Shown: positions 1-6,480 of the stretch, in pieces
Position numbering within the stretch: position 1 is the first letter of the stretch
Layout of the letters: each line of letters starts with the position of its first letter
NCBI GenBank assembly: GCA_035544675.1
Contig: DATKCA010000193.1
Coordinates: forward strand, 1 to 35,199
DNA: 35,199 nt
Direction of reading: 5' to 3'
Source of the DNA: DATKCA01 sp035544675
GTDB taxonomy: Bacteria > Acidobacteriota > Thermoanaerobaculia > Gp7-AA8
Notes under the pieces: generated by a model
Database searches by the model: none
The model's input: only the letters and a program-made list of their open reading frames with translations
What the model was told of the DNA's origin: nothing
Position numbers and translations under genes: made by a program

Positions 1-492
1 GTCCACTACCTCTACTGGCCCGACCTGGTCCGCCTCTCCGTCCAGGTCACCGTCCCGGCCATCGTCCGCCGCGCCATCGACAACCTCCTGGTCAACCGCG
101 TCGAGAAACTCAGCCTGGGCGAGAAGATCTCCTCGGCCCGCCGCTGCAGCCAGGCCCTCATCAAAGCCCTCCTCTTCGAGCCCGACCCCAGGATCTTCGA
201 GGCCCTCCTCGTCAACCAACGCCTCCGCGAGGAAGAGCTCGTCTTCTTCGCCGGCTCACCCCAGGCCACCGCCGAGAAGCTCACCCTGCTCGCCTCCGAC
301 AGGAAATGGTCGAGCCGCTACGCCATCCGCAAAGCACTCGTGCTCAACCCGCTTACCCCACGCTCGCTGGCCGCCTGCCAGCTCCGTTTTCTGTCGAAAC
401 GCGACCTCCGCCAGATCCACCAGAATCCCGTGACTTCGGTCTATCTCCGGCGCTGCATCGAGCGAATCTCTCCTCCCGCGATATCCGAGTAA
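1..492 (+). CDS. HEAT-like repeat protein, 5'-truncated by window edge
   Basis: The frame is open from base 1 to the TAA at 490-492, giving 163 visible residues; the start lies outside the window. The protein is predicted all-helical with repeated Leu/Ala-rich helix pairs. Its last 130 or so residues resemble the C-terminus of the protein at 1369-2448: both have a 'LSxxEK' stretch, then a block of Arg/Ala/Leu helices, then 'Y-x-I-x-x-AL-x-x-NP' (here YAIRKALVLNP, there YPIALALMKNP) followed by 'LP/SLAACQLRFLSKRDLR' versus 'LPLINRLTLRDLK'. I infer they are paralogues flanking the RodZ-like gene. The family is not one I can name; HEAT/DUF2336-like scaffold is the closest description. The stop codon overlaps a -10-like hexamer for the next gene. 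Confidence 0.75.
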   Translation, partial: VHYLYWPDLVRLSVQVTVPAIVRRAIDNLLVNRVEKLSLGEKISSARRCSQALIKALLFEPDPRIFEALLVNQRLREEELVFFAGSPQATAEKLTLLASDRKWSSRYAIRKALVLNPLTPRSLAACQLRFLSKRDLRQIHQNPVTSVYLRRCIERISPPAISE

Positions 493-495
493 AAT
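490..495 (+). promoter_or_regulatory. -10-like box TAAAAT upstream of rodZ-like gene
   Basis: TAAAAT lies 10 nt before the ATG at 506 and includes the TAA stop of the preceding gene. No convincing -35 is visible at the usual distance and there is no Shine-Dalgarno sequence before the ATG. If it is used, the mRNA leader would be only a few nucleotides. Confidence 0.35.
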
Positions 496-505
496 CACCG
501 TTCCG

Positions 506-1369
506 ATGCCCGAACAGGACCCCAGGCGGTACCCGGAGCTCGCATCATTCGGGGAGGAGCTTCGCCGGGAGAGGGAGGTCCGCGGCATCTCCCTCAAAGA
601 GATCGCCGACGCCACCAAGATCAGCAAACGATTCCTGGAAGCCATCGAGCGCAACGACCACAGGATGCTGCCCGCCCCGGTCTTCACCCGCGGCTTCGTC
701 CGCGAATACGCCCGCTACCTCGGACTCAACTCCGAGGAGATCGTCAATCGATACAACTTCGCCGCGGCGGGGGACGACCGCATCGAGCACACTCCTCACC
801 TGGAACGCCTCACCCATCCCCTCATGCCCGAGCTGCCGAAGGAGGTGCCAAAGAAGAGGGGGCTCCCTTCCGCGCTGGCCGGCATCGACCGCAGCGTCTT
901 GGTCCTGCTGCTCATCGTGGCCGCCCTGGGCGGGGTGAGCTGGTGGGCGATCCAGCAGCGGCGCAGCCAGGCCGCGGCCCGGGCCGAGAGCCTGCCGCCT
1001 CCGGTGGTCACCGTCCCGGCGCTGCGCGTGACGACCGCGATCGCGCCGGCCGCCGCAACGCCCACAGAAACAATTGTCGATGACGGGACGTTGAGGATGA
1101 CGGTCGAAGCGACCGACGACTCCTGGATCACGCTCGAGGCGGACGGCGCCGTGGTCCTGAACACGGAGCTGGTGGCTGGAGAGCGTCGCGAGTTCGAGGC
1201 CAGGGAGCGCTTTCGCTTCCGCACGATCGGCAACGCGGCGGGCGTGATCGTCACGCTGAACTCGCTGCAGGTGCCGCCGCTCGGCGCTGATGGAGAAGTG
1301 GTGAAGAATCGCGTATTCAATCGCGAGTCGCTGGAGAGACTGCGACGCGAGGAGAGCGGGAACCCCTGA
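506..1369 (+). CDS. rodZ: RodZ-like membrane HTH protein
   Basis: The product is 287 residues. Residues 12-85 form a Cro/C1-type helix-turn-helix of the HTH_25 kind with the family signature around LKEIADATKIS, FLEAIE and FTRGFVREYARYLGL. A single membrane helix follows at about 130-148 (VLVLLLIVAALGG), and the periplasmic C-terminus (about 195-275, starting TLRMTVEATDDSWITLEADG) matches the DUF4115/RodZ C-terminal beta domain. RodZ tethers MreB filaments to the inner membrane and helps set rod shape; whether this homologue does so is inferred from the domain order, and mreB is not in view. The ATG at 506 is the first in frame after a stop. The stop TGA shares its A with the ATG of the next gene, so translation is probably coupled. 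Confidence 0.85.
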   Translation: MPEQDPRRYPELASFGEELRREREVRGISLKEIADATKISKRFLEAIERNDHRMLPAPVFTRGFVREYARYLGLNSEEIVNRYNFAAAGDDRIEHTPHLERLTHPLMPELPKEVPKKRGLPSALAGIDRSVLVLLLIVAALGGVSWWAIQQRRSQAAARAESLPPPVVTVPALRVTTAIAPAAATPTETIVDDGTLRMTVEATDDSWITLEADGAVVLNTELVAGERREFEARERFRFRTIGNAAGVIVTLNSLQVPPLGADGEVVKNRVFNRESLERLRREESGNP

Positions 1370-2448
1370 TGAGCAGCATGACCCCGACAGAACTTTCGGC
1401 AGCCACCGTCATCGCCAACGTGGAAGCGGACGCCTACCCGCGCGAGGTCGTCCTGACGATCGCGCAGGGCTTTCTGCCGCTTCCGCAGGACGACCTCATC
1501 GCCGTGCTGGCGTTCCTCTCGTCGCTGCCCGACGAGGAGGTGGCCGACATCGCGCACTCGACGCTCGGCGAGATTCCCAGCCGCAACATGGTGGACTTCG
1601 CGGCGAACGAGAACTTTCCGCCGCGGCACCTGGCGCTGCTGATGCGCGCCACGGACGACCCGGTCATCCTCGAGGCGCTCATCCGAAACCGCAGCGTGTC
1701 CGACGACGACGTGGTGGATCTGGCCCGGCACGCGCCGCCCGCGGTGCAGGAGATCATCGTCATCAACCACGCCCGCATCCTGCGCGCGTCGCACATCCTG
1801 GACGCGCTGCTGGAGAACCCGTCGGTCTCGACGGACACGCGCCGCCGGGCCCTGGAAGCGCGCGAGGAGTTCTTCGACAAGAAGGCCCGGCTGCGCGCGC
1901 TGAAGGAGGAGATGGGCGAGGACGTCATCGCCGATCTGCCCGACGATCCGATCCTGGACCTGCTCGAGCAGGCCGCCCTGGACAAGACTCCCTCGGCCGA
2001 GACGCTGCCCGAGCCGCCGCCCGAGGATGGGCGGGAGAAATCGATGTGGGTGCGGATGCTGACGATGTCCGTTTCGGAAAAGGTGCAGCTGGCGTTCAAA
2101 GGGGACAAGACCTGCCGCACGATCCTGGTCCGCGAGCGCAACCGCCTGGTGGCCAGCGCGGTGATGCGCAATCCGCGCATGGGCGAGAGCGAGGTGGAAG
2201 CCATCGCCGGCATGCGAAACGTGGAGGAGGAAGTGCTCCGGATCATCGGCCATCGCCGGGACTGGACGTCGAAATATCCGATCGCGCTGGCCCTCATGAA
2301 GAATCCGAAGGCCCCCATAGGGGTTGTCCTGCCGTTGATCAATCGTTTAACCTTACGAGATTTGAAGACGTTGAAGGACGACAAGGGCGTCAGCGAAGCA
2401 GTGCGCTCGAACGCCAAGAAGTTCTTTCAAGCCAAACAGAAGTCCTGA
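1369..2448 (+). CDS. HEAT-like repeat protein (paralogue of gene at 1-492)
   Basis: The product has 359 residues, is hydrophilic and predicted all-helical, with no signal peptide or membrane segment. Residues 10-165 contain repeated helical pairs such as DPVILEALIRNRSVSDDDVVDLAR and ILDALLENPSVSTDTRRRAL, which read like HEAT or leucine-rich-variant repeats of about 35-40 residues. A charged, proline-rich linker (about 205-225) separates these from a C-terminal helical half that resembles the truncated protein at 1-492. Overlap with rodZ by one base (TGATG) argues for coupled translation. I cannot assign a named family; a protein-protein scaffold working with the RodZ-like protein is an inference from synteny only. 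Confidence 0.8.
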   Translation: MSSMTPTELSAATVIANVEADAYPREVVLTIAQGFLPLPQDDLIAVLAFLSSLPDEEVADIAHSTLGEIPSRNMVDFAANENFPPRHLALLMRATDDPVILEALIRNRSVSDDDVVDLARHAPPAVQEIIVINHARILRASHILDALLENPSVSTDTRRRALEAREEFFDKKARLRALKEEMGEDVIADLPDDPILDLLEQAALDKTPSAETLPEPPPEDGREKSMWVRMLTMSVSEKVQLAFKGDKTCRTILVRERNRLVASAVMRNPRMGESEVEAIAGMRNVEEEVLRIIGHRRDWTSKYPIALALMKNPKAPIGVVLPLINRLTLRDLKTLKDDKGVSEAVRSNAKKFFQAKQKS

Positions 2449-2454
2449 TCCCGA

Positions 2455-3111
2455 ATGAAGGTCAACTACTACGAAGTCCTCGGCGTCGAACGAAGCGCGT
2501 CCGAGCAGGAGATTCGCGAGACGTTTCGGAAGCTCGCCCGCGACCACCATCCCGACCGCTACCGCGGAACCGACAAGGCAGAAGCAGAGAGGAAGTTCCA
2601 GACGCTCACCGAGGCTGTCAACATCCTCACCAACAGCGTGAAACGCAAGCAGCACGACGCCGAGCTCGGCTCGGGCGTCCCCAAGGGGACCAGCGACCTC
2701 ACGCAGGTGGCCAAGGTGTACATGTCGAAAGGGGCGAAGGCGTACAAGGAAAACGACATCCGCGGCGCCTACGAGAACTTCGACATGGCCACCAAGCACA
2801 ACCCGGCCGACCCGAAGGCCTGGCATTACCTGGCCCTGGCCGCCGCGCGCATCCCGTCGCAGATGCGGCAGGCCGTGCAGGCCATCGAGGCGGCCGTGCA
2901 GCGCGACCCGCTCAACGGGACGTACCTCAGAGACGCCGGCATGCTGTGCAGGAAAGCCGGTTTGAACGCAAAGGCTGAACGCTATCTCGAGGAAGCGCTC
3001 AAGTGGGACCGTGACAACATCGAGATCCAGGGAGCGCTGAGCGAACTGCGACAGAGCCGGGGCGAGCAGAAAGAGACGGGGAAGGGCTTCGGGCTGTTCA
3101 GGAAGAGCTAG
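2455..3111 (+). CDS. DnaJ-domain protein with TPR C-terminus
   Basis: The product has 218 residues. Residues 4-70 are a J domain with the diagnostic HPD at 32-34 (KLARDHHPDRY) and the YYEVLGV start typical of DnaJ helix I. Residues from about 90 to 205 form two to three TPR-like helix pairs (KAYKENDIRGAYENFDMA; AWHYLALAAARIPSQMRQAV; AERYLEEALKWD). There is no Gly/Phe region, zinc finger or DnaJ C-terminal substrate domain, so this is a class C J protein that would recruit a DnaK/Hsp70 to a specific client bound by the TPRs. It begins 6 bp after the preceding stop and ends one base before the GTG of the PP2C gene. The client is unknown. Confidence 0.9.
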   Translation: MKVNYYEVLGVERSASEQEIRETFRKLARDHHPDRYRGTDKAEAERKFQTLTEAVNILTNSVKRKQHDAELGSGVPKGTSDLTQVAKVYMSKGAKAYKENDIRGAYENFDMATKHNPADPKAWHYLALAAARIPSQMRQAVQAIEAAVQRDPLNGTYLRDAGMLCRKAGLNAKAERYLEEALKWDRDNIEIQGALSELRQSRGEQKETGKGFGLFRKS

Positions 3112-3112
3112 T

Positions 3113-3868
3113 GTGGAAGTGAAAGCGTACGGACTCACACACGTAGGGCGTTCGCGTCAGCACAACGAGGACTCGTTTCTCGTGGAAGACGCCGCGCGTC
3201 TGTTTCTCGTCGCCGACGGGATGGGCGGCCACGCCGCCGGCGAGATCGCCTCCCGCATCGCCGTCGACTCCATCTCCGAGTTCATCCTCCACACCAAGGA
3301 GGACGACGGCACCTGGCCCCACGCCTACGACGAGCACTACAAGCGCTCCACCAACCGGCTGATGGCCGCCGTGCGCCTGGCCAACACGCGCGTGCTCGAG
3401 GCCATGCGCAAGGACGCCCGGCTGCGCGGCATGGGCACGACCGTCGTGGCCTGCATGGCCGACAACGAGATCATGTCCTTCGCCCATGTCGGCGACTCGC
3501 GCGCCTACATGATCCGCGACAAGCACCTCTCCCGGATCACCAACGATCACTCCTGGGTCTTCGAACAGGTGCAGGCCGGCATGCTGACCGAGGCCGAGGC
3601 GGAGAAGCATCCGCTGCGCAACGTCATCACGCGGGCCCTCGGCGGCGCGCTGCAGGTCAACCCCGACGCTTCCGAAGTCGAGATCCGCACCGGCGACATC
3701 TACCTGCTCTGCTCGGACGGCCTCACCGGCATGGTGCCGGAGGACGAGATCCTGCGCATCGTGACGGAAGCGGCCGACCTGGAAGAGGCCGGCCAGCACC
3801 TCGTCGAGTCGGCGAACGAGCACGGCGGGCTGGATAACGTGACAACGGTTCTGGTCAAGATTCTGTAG
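3113..3868 (+). CDS. PP2C-type Ser/Thr protein phosphatase
   Basis: The product has 251 residues, the size of a stand-alone bacterial PP2C (PrpC/Stp type). Metal-binding and core motifs are intact: R..NED at 15-20 (SRQHNED), VADGMGGH at 33-40 (Asp35), GMGTTVV at 107-112, HVGDSRAY at 125-132, CSDGLTG at 200-206 (Asp202), and GGLDNVTTVLV at 238-248 (Asp241). It should dephosphorylate Ser/Thr residues using Mn2+/Mg2+ in the cytoplasm. The start is a GTG at 3113, one base after the stop of the J-protein gene, with AGGAAG about 9 nt upstream inside that gene. No partner kinase gene is in the window. Confidence 0.93.
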   Translation: MEVKAYGLTHVGRSRQHNEDSFLVEDAARLFLVADGMGGHAAGEIASRIAVDSISEFILHTKEDDGTWPHAYDEHYKRSTNRLMAAVRLANTRVLEAMRKDARLRGMGTTVVACMADNEIMSFAHVGDSRAYMIRDKHLSRITNDHSWVFEQVQAGMLTEAEAEKHPLRNVITRALGGALQVNPDASEVEIRTGDIYLLCSDGLTGMVPEDEILRIVTEAADLEEAGQHLVESANEHGGLDNVTTVLVKIL

Positions 3869-3874
3869 ATACCC

Positions 3875-4123
3875 ATGCACATCCGAATCGACTACTGCGG
3901 CGTCTGAAACTACCTGCCCAGAGCCTCCAGTCTGGCGGCCGAGATCAAGAAGCAGATCGGGATCGAGAGCGAGCTCGTTCGCGGAAGCGCCGGCATCTTC
4001 GTCGTATCCGTGGACGGCAAGCCGATCTTCTCGAAGGACGACGAGGGCCGGTTCCCCACCGAGAGCGAGATCGTGGAGAAGCTGCGGGCGAGCCAACCAG
4101 ATCCCTCGCTACGCTCGGGATGA
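3875..4123 (+). CDS. SelW/Rdx-family selenoprotein (in-frame TGA = Sec)
   Basis: From the ATG at 3875 the frame gives 82 residues if the TGA at 3905-3907 is read as selenocysteine (residue 11). The motif is then C-G-V-U at 8-11 inside IRIDYC-GVU-NYLPRA, exactly where Rdx/SelW/SelT proteins carry the redox CxxC/CxxU. Downstream, the frame continues with family features: SLAAEIKKQ, the GIFVVSVDGKPIFSK strand-turn, and GRFPTESEIVEKL. The length (about 80-90) is normal for the family. These are small thioredoxin-fold redox proteins. The CDS starts 6 bp after the PP2C stop, so it is probably in the same operon. The C-terminal tail (DPSLRSG) and the stop at 4121-4123 come from a repeat element. Without selenocysteine insertion the product would be a useless 10-mer. 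The selAB/selC machinery is not in this window. Confidence 0.88.
3918..3935 (+). promoter_or_regulatory. Candidate bacterial SECIS stem-loop
   Basis: Ten bases after the TGA at 3905-3907 the sequence CCAGA (3918-3922) can pair with TCTGG (3931-3935) around an 8-nt loop. A stem-loop just 3' of the UGA, inside the coding sequence, is what SelB-dependent insertion needs in bacteria. The loop lacks an obvious GGU-type SelB contact, and bacterial SECIS elements vary, so this is tentative. Confidence 0.35.
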
Positions 4124-4126
4124 CAT
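4099..4126. repeat. Short palindromic intergenic element overlapping selW-like 3' end
   Basis: ATCCC (4101-4105) pairs with GGGAT (4117-4121) around TCGCTACGCTC. In translation the element reads PSLRSG on the plus strand and VIPSVARDL on the minus strand. That is a well-known spurious reading of a short repeat scattered through many bacterial genomes. It supplies the last residues and the TGA stop of the selenoprotein gene. A related element lies at 6131-6164. Confidence 0.6.
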
Positions 4127-4132
4127 TACAAT
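4127..4132 (+). promoter_or_regulatory. -10-like box TACAAT upstream of HD-GYP gene
   Basis: TACAAT ends 9 nt before the GTG start at 4142. No clear -35 is visible because the preceding DNA is the palindromic repeat. A start site 7 nt downstream would leave almost no leader. Confidence 0.35.
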
Positions 4133-4141
4133 CTTGGGCGA

Positions 4142-5848
4142 GTGCACTCGGAAGTCGAAGAGCTTCGGCCAAAACTGAAAGAAGTCCTTTATGACTGCGC
4201 AGTCGACATCCGCGCCACGAAGGCGGCGCTCTACCTGCTCGATCCGGCGGTCCGGAAGTTCGAGCTGGTGGCAGAGTACGGCTTTCGCACCGGCGTCCGC
4301 CAGTCGGCCACGTTCAACGACCCGCTGATCGACCGCTGCCAGCGCGGGCGTACGCCGTTCTTCGTCAACAACGTGGCCGGCGACCCGCGCCTGTCCGACC
4401 TGATGTTCGACGGCGCCAGCGATCGTCTGATGGCGGTGCCGCTCTACTCGCGCGGGCTGCTCGTGGGCGTGATCGACATGCGCGACAAGGCGGCCAAACA
4501 GCCTTTCGAGCAGATCGACGTGTCGAAGGCGCAGGGAATCGCCGAGAAGATCATGGGCCTGCTCGCGCCGAAGAACCTCTGGAACCAGCGGTTCATCACG
4601 CTCTCCGACGAGGGCGCGCTGCCGAGTGTCGCGGCCGTCCCGTCGCGCGAGACGCGCGACGCTCCACGCGAGGCGGCCGAGGCGACGCCGGCCTTGCGCG
4701 AAGCTGCACCGCTCCCCACCGCTGCTCCCCGTGACACGCGTGAGGCCAGACCGGCATCGCGCGAGGCTCCGGCGCCTCCGCAGAGAGCGGAGGACCGGCT
4801 CGCGCAGCTCGTCGTGGCGGCGCGGAACATGACGTCGCGTCTCATCACGACGCCGCCGGCCGAGCCTGTCGGCGACGCCGCGCTCGCGGCCGCGCGCGAC
4901 ATCCTCGGCGAGCTGCTGCAGCTCCCCGGCGCCGTGCTGGCGGCATTCACCGTGACCCCGAACGGCGCGCAGCACATCGTGGCCAGAGGCGTGGTGACCG
5001 AGGACGCGCTGAACAGCGTGCGGAACAAGCTCGCGGCGTGGATGGCCAAACGCGGTGAATCCGCCGGCGCGCTGAAAACGACGCTCCTCCCGGCGGCCGG
5101 CACCGCCCCGGTCAAGGACTCCGACATCCAGAAGGTGTTCACCGCGCCGGTCCTTTCGCAGACGTTCCGCGGTCTCTATCTGACCGCCGGCTTCGCGGAC
5201 AATCCCGATCGAACGACGCACGAGCTGCTGGCGGCCACGCTGGCGCGGCTGCAGCTGGCCATCGAAGAGGGGACGAGCCGCGAGGCGCTGCAGCGATTCC
5301 GGGCCCGCGCCGCGGCCAGGCTCGTGGAGCCGGACTTCACCGCGTATCCCGACCTGCGCCGCCATTCCGAAGCCGTGGCCGCGCGCAGCGCAGCGTTCGC
5401 GCAGTACATCGGGCTGTCCGCGGCGGATGTCGAGACGGTGACGCTGACCGCGCTGGTGCACGACGCCGGCATGCGCATGCTCGACTACGACCGCCTCTAC
5501 CGCAAGCGCGACCTCAGCGCAGACGAGCTGGCGCTGTTGCGCGAGCATGCCGCCGTCGGTGCGGCCATGGTCCAGCCGATCCTCGGCAACGACATCGCGC
5601 GGGCCGTCCTCTGCCACCACGAGCGCGTGGACGGCCGCGGCTATCCGCACGAGCTGCAGGGCGAGGAGATCCCGCTGGTCGCGCGCATCGTGCAGATCTG
5701 TGACGCGTACGTGGCCATCACCGACCCGGCCACGTACCAGGCCGTGGAGACGCATGCCGACGCCCTGGCAGCGATCGCGCGCGGGGCGGGCGTGCAGTTC
5801 GACGCCGAGCTGGCGAACCGGTTCAGCGAGATGGCGAACGTCAGTTAG
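4142..5848 (+). CDS. GAF / HD-GYP domain protein
   Basis: The product has 568 residues, starting at GTG 4142. Residues 5-145 form a GAF-type sensor domain. Residues 160-215 are a low-complexity Pro/Ala/Arg/Glu linker, and about 245-375 may be a second degenerate GAF. Residues 400-565 are an HD-GYP domain: H408, HD at 440-441, H469, HH at 492-493, the GYP triplet at 500-502 and D521 are all present. HD-GYP enzymes hydrolyse cyclic di-GMP using a two- or three-metal site. Here the usual HDIGK reads HDAGM and the usual DRPYR reads DPATYQ, so substrate or activity may be altered. The protein is soluble. It probably links a small-molecule or redox cue to c-di-GMP turnover. It follows the selenoprotein gene but seems to have its own -10 box. 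Confidence 0.87.
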   Translation: MHSEVEELRPKLKEVLYDCAVDIRATKAALYLLDPAVRKFELVAEYGFRTGVRQSATFNDPLIDRCQRGRTPFFVNNVAGDPRLSDLMFDGASDRLMAVPLYSRGLLVGVIDMRDKAAKQPFEQIDVSKAQGIAEKIMGLLAPKNLWNQRFITLSDEGALPSVAAVPSRETRDAPREAAEATPALREAAPLPTAAPRDTREARPASREAPAPPQRAEDRLAQLVVAARNMTSRLITTPPAEPVGDAALAAARDILGELLQLPGAVLAAFTVTPNGAQHIVARGVVTEDALNSVRNKLAAWMAKRGESAGALKTTLLPAAGTAPVKDSDIQKVFTAPVLSQTFRGLYLTAGFADNPDRTTHELLAATLARLQLAIEEGTSREALQRFRARAAARLVEPDFTAYPDLRRHSEAVAARSAAFAQYIGLSAADVETVTLTALVHDAGMRMLDYDRLYRKRDLSADELALLREHAAVGAAMVQPILGNDIARAVLCHHERVDGRGYPHELQGEEIPLVARIVQICDAYVAITDPATYQAVETHADALAAIARGAGVQFDAELANRFSEMANVS

Positions 5849-5868
5849 ACGGACGAGGTCGTCGCGCG

Positions 5869-5874
5869 TAGAAT
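5869..5874 (+). promoter_or_regulatory. -10-like box TAGAAT upstream of antitoxin
   Basis: TAGAAT ends 6 nt before the ATG at 5881, so the expected transcription start coincides with the start codon. The -35 region is weak (TTAGAC at 5845-5850, 18 bp away). No Shine-Dalgarno sequence fits in the gap. Confidence 0.4.
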
Positions 5875-5880
5875 CGAACT

Positions 5881-6069
5881 ATGGAATCCGCGAAGCAGCA
5901 GGTTCAGGACATTCTCGAACAGCTGCCCGAAGATGCTTCACTTGAAGACATCCAGTACCACATCTACGTTCGGCAGAAAATCGAGCAGGGCCTCGCAGAT
6001 GTTGCGGCCGGACGCGTCGCTAGCCACGAAGAAGTCCAGCGTCGGTTGGCAAAGTGGCTTTCGAAGTAG
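5881..6069 (+). CDS. Antitoxin-like addiction-module protein
   Basis: The product has 62 residues and is acidic and helical. It contains SLEDIQYHIYVRQKIEQGLADVAAGRVASHEEVQRRLAKWL, the pattern typical of short antitoxins paired with ParE/RelE-type toxins (I recognise the 'Y-x-IYVRQKIExGLxDxxAGR' style). In such pairs the antitoxin neutralises the toxin and autoregulates the operon. Its last codons overlap a GTG that opens a truncated toxin frame at 6054, the usual overlap for these modules. Here the toxin is broken, so the gene is an orphan antitoxin or may serve only as a regulator. Confidence 0.75.
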   Translation: MESAKQQVQDILEQLPEDASLEDIQYHIYVRQKIEQGLADVAAGRVASHEEVQRRLAKWLSK

Positions 6070-6122
6070 TTTGGGCCGAATCGGCTCTGGCGGCACTGTC
6101 CGAAGGTGCATACGGCCCGTGA
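6054..6122 (+). pseudogene. Truncated ParE/RelE-like toxin remnant
   Basis: A GTG at 6054 inside the antitoxin 3' end opens a frame reading VAFEVVWAESALAALSE, the characteristic N-terminal strand-helix of ParE/RelE-superfamily toxins. After only 17 recognisable residues it runs into GAYGP and a TGA at 6120-6122, where a full toxin would be about 90-100 residues. The sequence immediately downstream is a palindromic element (6131-6164) and then gatC. I infer that the body of the toxin gene was deleted or replaced. No continuation was found in other frames before gatC. Confidence 0.6.
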
Positions 6123-6130
6123 CCTCGCCA

Positions 6131-6164
6131 CATTCGTCGAGGAAACATCCTCGCGCTCGGAATG
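6131..6164. repeat. Palindromic intergenic element upstream of gatC
   Basis: CATTC (6131-6135) pairs with GAATG (6160-6164), and inside it CGAGGA (6138-6143) pairs with TCCTCG (6148-6153) around AACA. It resembles the 4099-4126 element (both contain CTCGG.ATGACA) and fills the gap between the broken toxin and gatC. Confidence 0.6.
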
Positions 6165-6171
6165 ACAAGCC

Positions 6172-6480
6172 ATGAAGATCGACCGTGACGAGGCCCGGCG
6201 CATCGCCGGGCTGGCCCACCTCGAGTTCGACGAGGCCTCCCTCGACCGCCTGGCCGCCGAGATGACGAAGATCCTCGCATACGTCGAGACGCTCCGCGAT
6301 GTGGAAGCGCCCCAGGCCGGACAGGCAGGATTGCCTGTCCTCCACCAGATGCCTGTCCTCCACCAGATGCGGGAGGACCAGGTCCGCCCGTCGCTCGACC
6401 GCGCGGACGTCGAGCGCAACGCGCCGTCCTGGGCCGGCGGGTTCTTCGCCGTGCCGAGAGTCATCGAGAACAAGTCATGA
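6172..6480 (+). CDS. gatC: Asp/Glu-tRNA(Asn/Gln) amidotransferase subunit C
   Basis: The product has 102 residues, typical for GatC. It opens with IDRDEARRIAGLAHLEFDEASLDRLAAEMTKILAYVETL, the conserved GatC helical hairpin, and ends with the family's R-x-D ... F-x-VPRVIE segment. GatC wraps around GatA and stabilises the GatCAB complex, which converts Glu-tRNA(Gln) or Asp-tRNA(Asn) to the amide form. The central linker (about residues 50-66) is unusual: it is encoded by a 9-bp-stem palindrome followed by two tandem 18-bp copies that translate as PVLHQM twice. The TGA overlaps the ATG of gatA by 4 nt (ATGA). gatB is not adjacent. Confidence 0.93.
   Translation: MKIDRDEARRIAGLAHLEFDEASLDRLAAEMTKILAYVETLRDVEAPQAGQAGLPVLHQMPVLHQMREDQVRPSLDRADVERNAPSWAGGFFAVPRVIENKS
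6319..6368. repeat. Palindrome plus 18-bp tandem duplication inside gatC
   Basis: GGACAGGCA (6319-6327) and TGCCTGTCC (6332-6340) form a perfect 9-bp stem with a GGAT loop. Overlapping its right arm, an 18-bp unit occurs twice in direct repeat (6333-6350 and 6351-6368). The insert keeps the reading frame of gatC. Confidence 0.85.

Noticed and set aside
796..2253. 485-codon minus-strand open frame opposite rodZ and the HEAT-like gene
   Set aside because: Composition is His/Arg/Asp-rich with no motif, and the plus strand encodes clear protein families with coupled starts. It is a shadow of high-GC codon use.
3905..3907. Sequencing error or nonsense mutation in the SelW-like gene
   Set aside because: The TGA falls exactly at the CxxU redox position and the frame continues with family signature on both sides, which is far more likely to be selenocysteine.
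4109..5755. 548-codon minus-strand open frame opposite the HD-GYP gene
   Set aside because: Arg-rich translation without motifs; the plus strand has intact HD-GYP residues.
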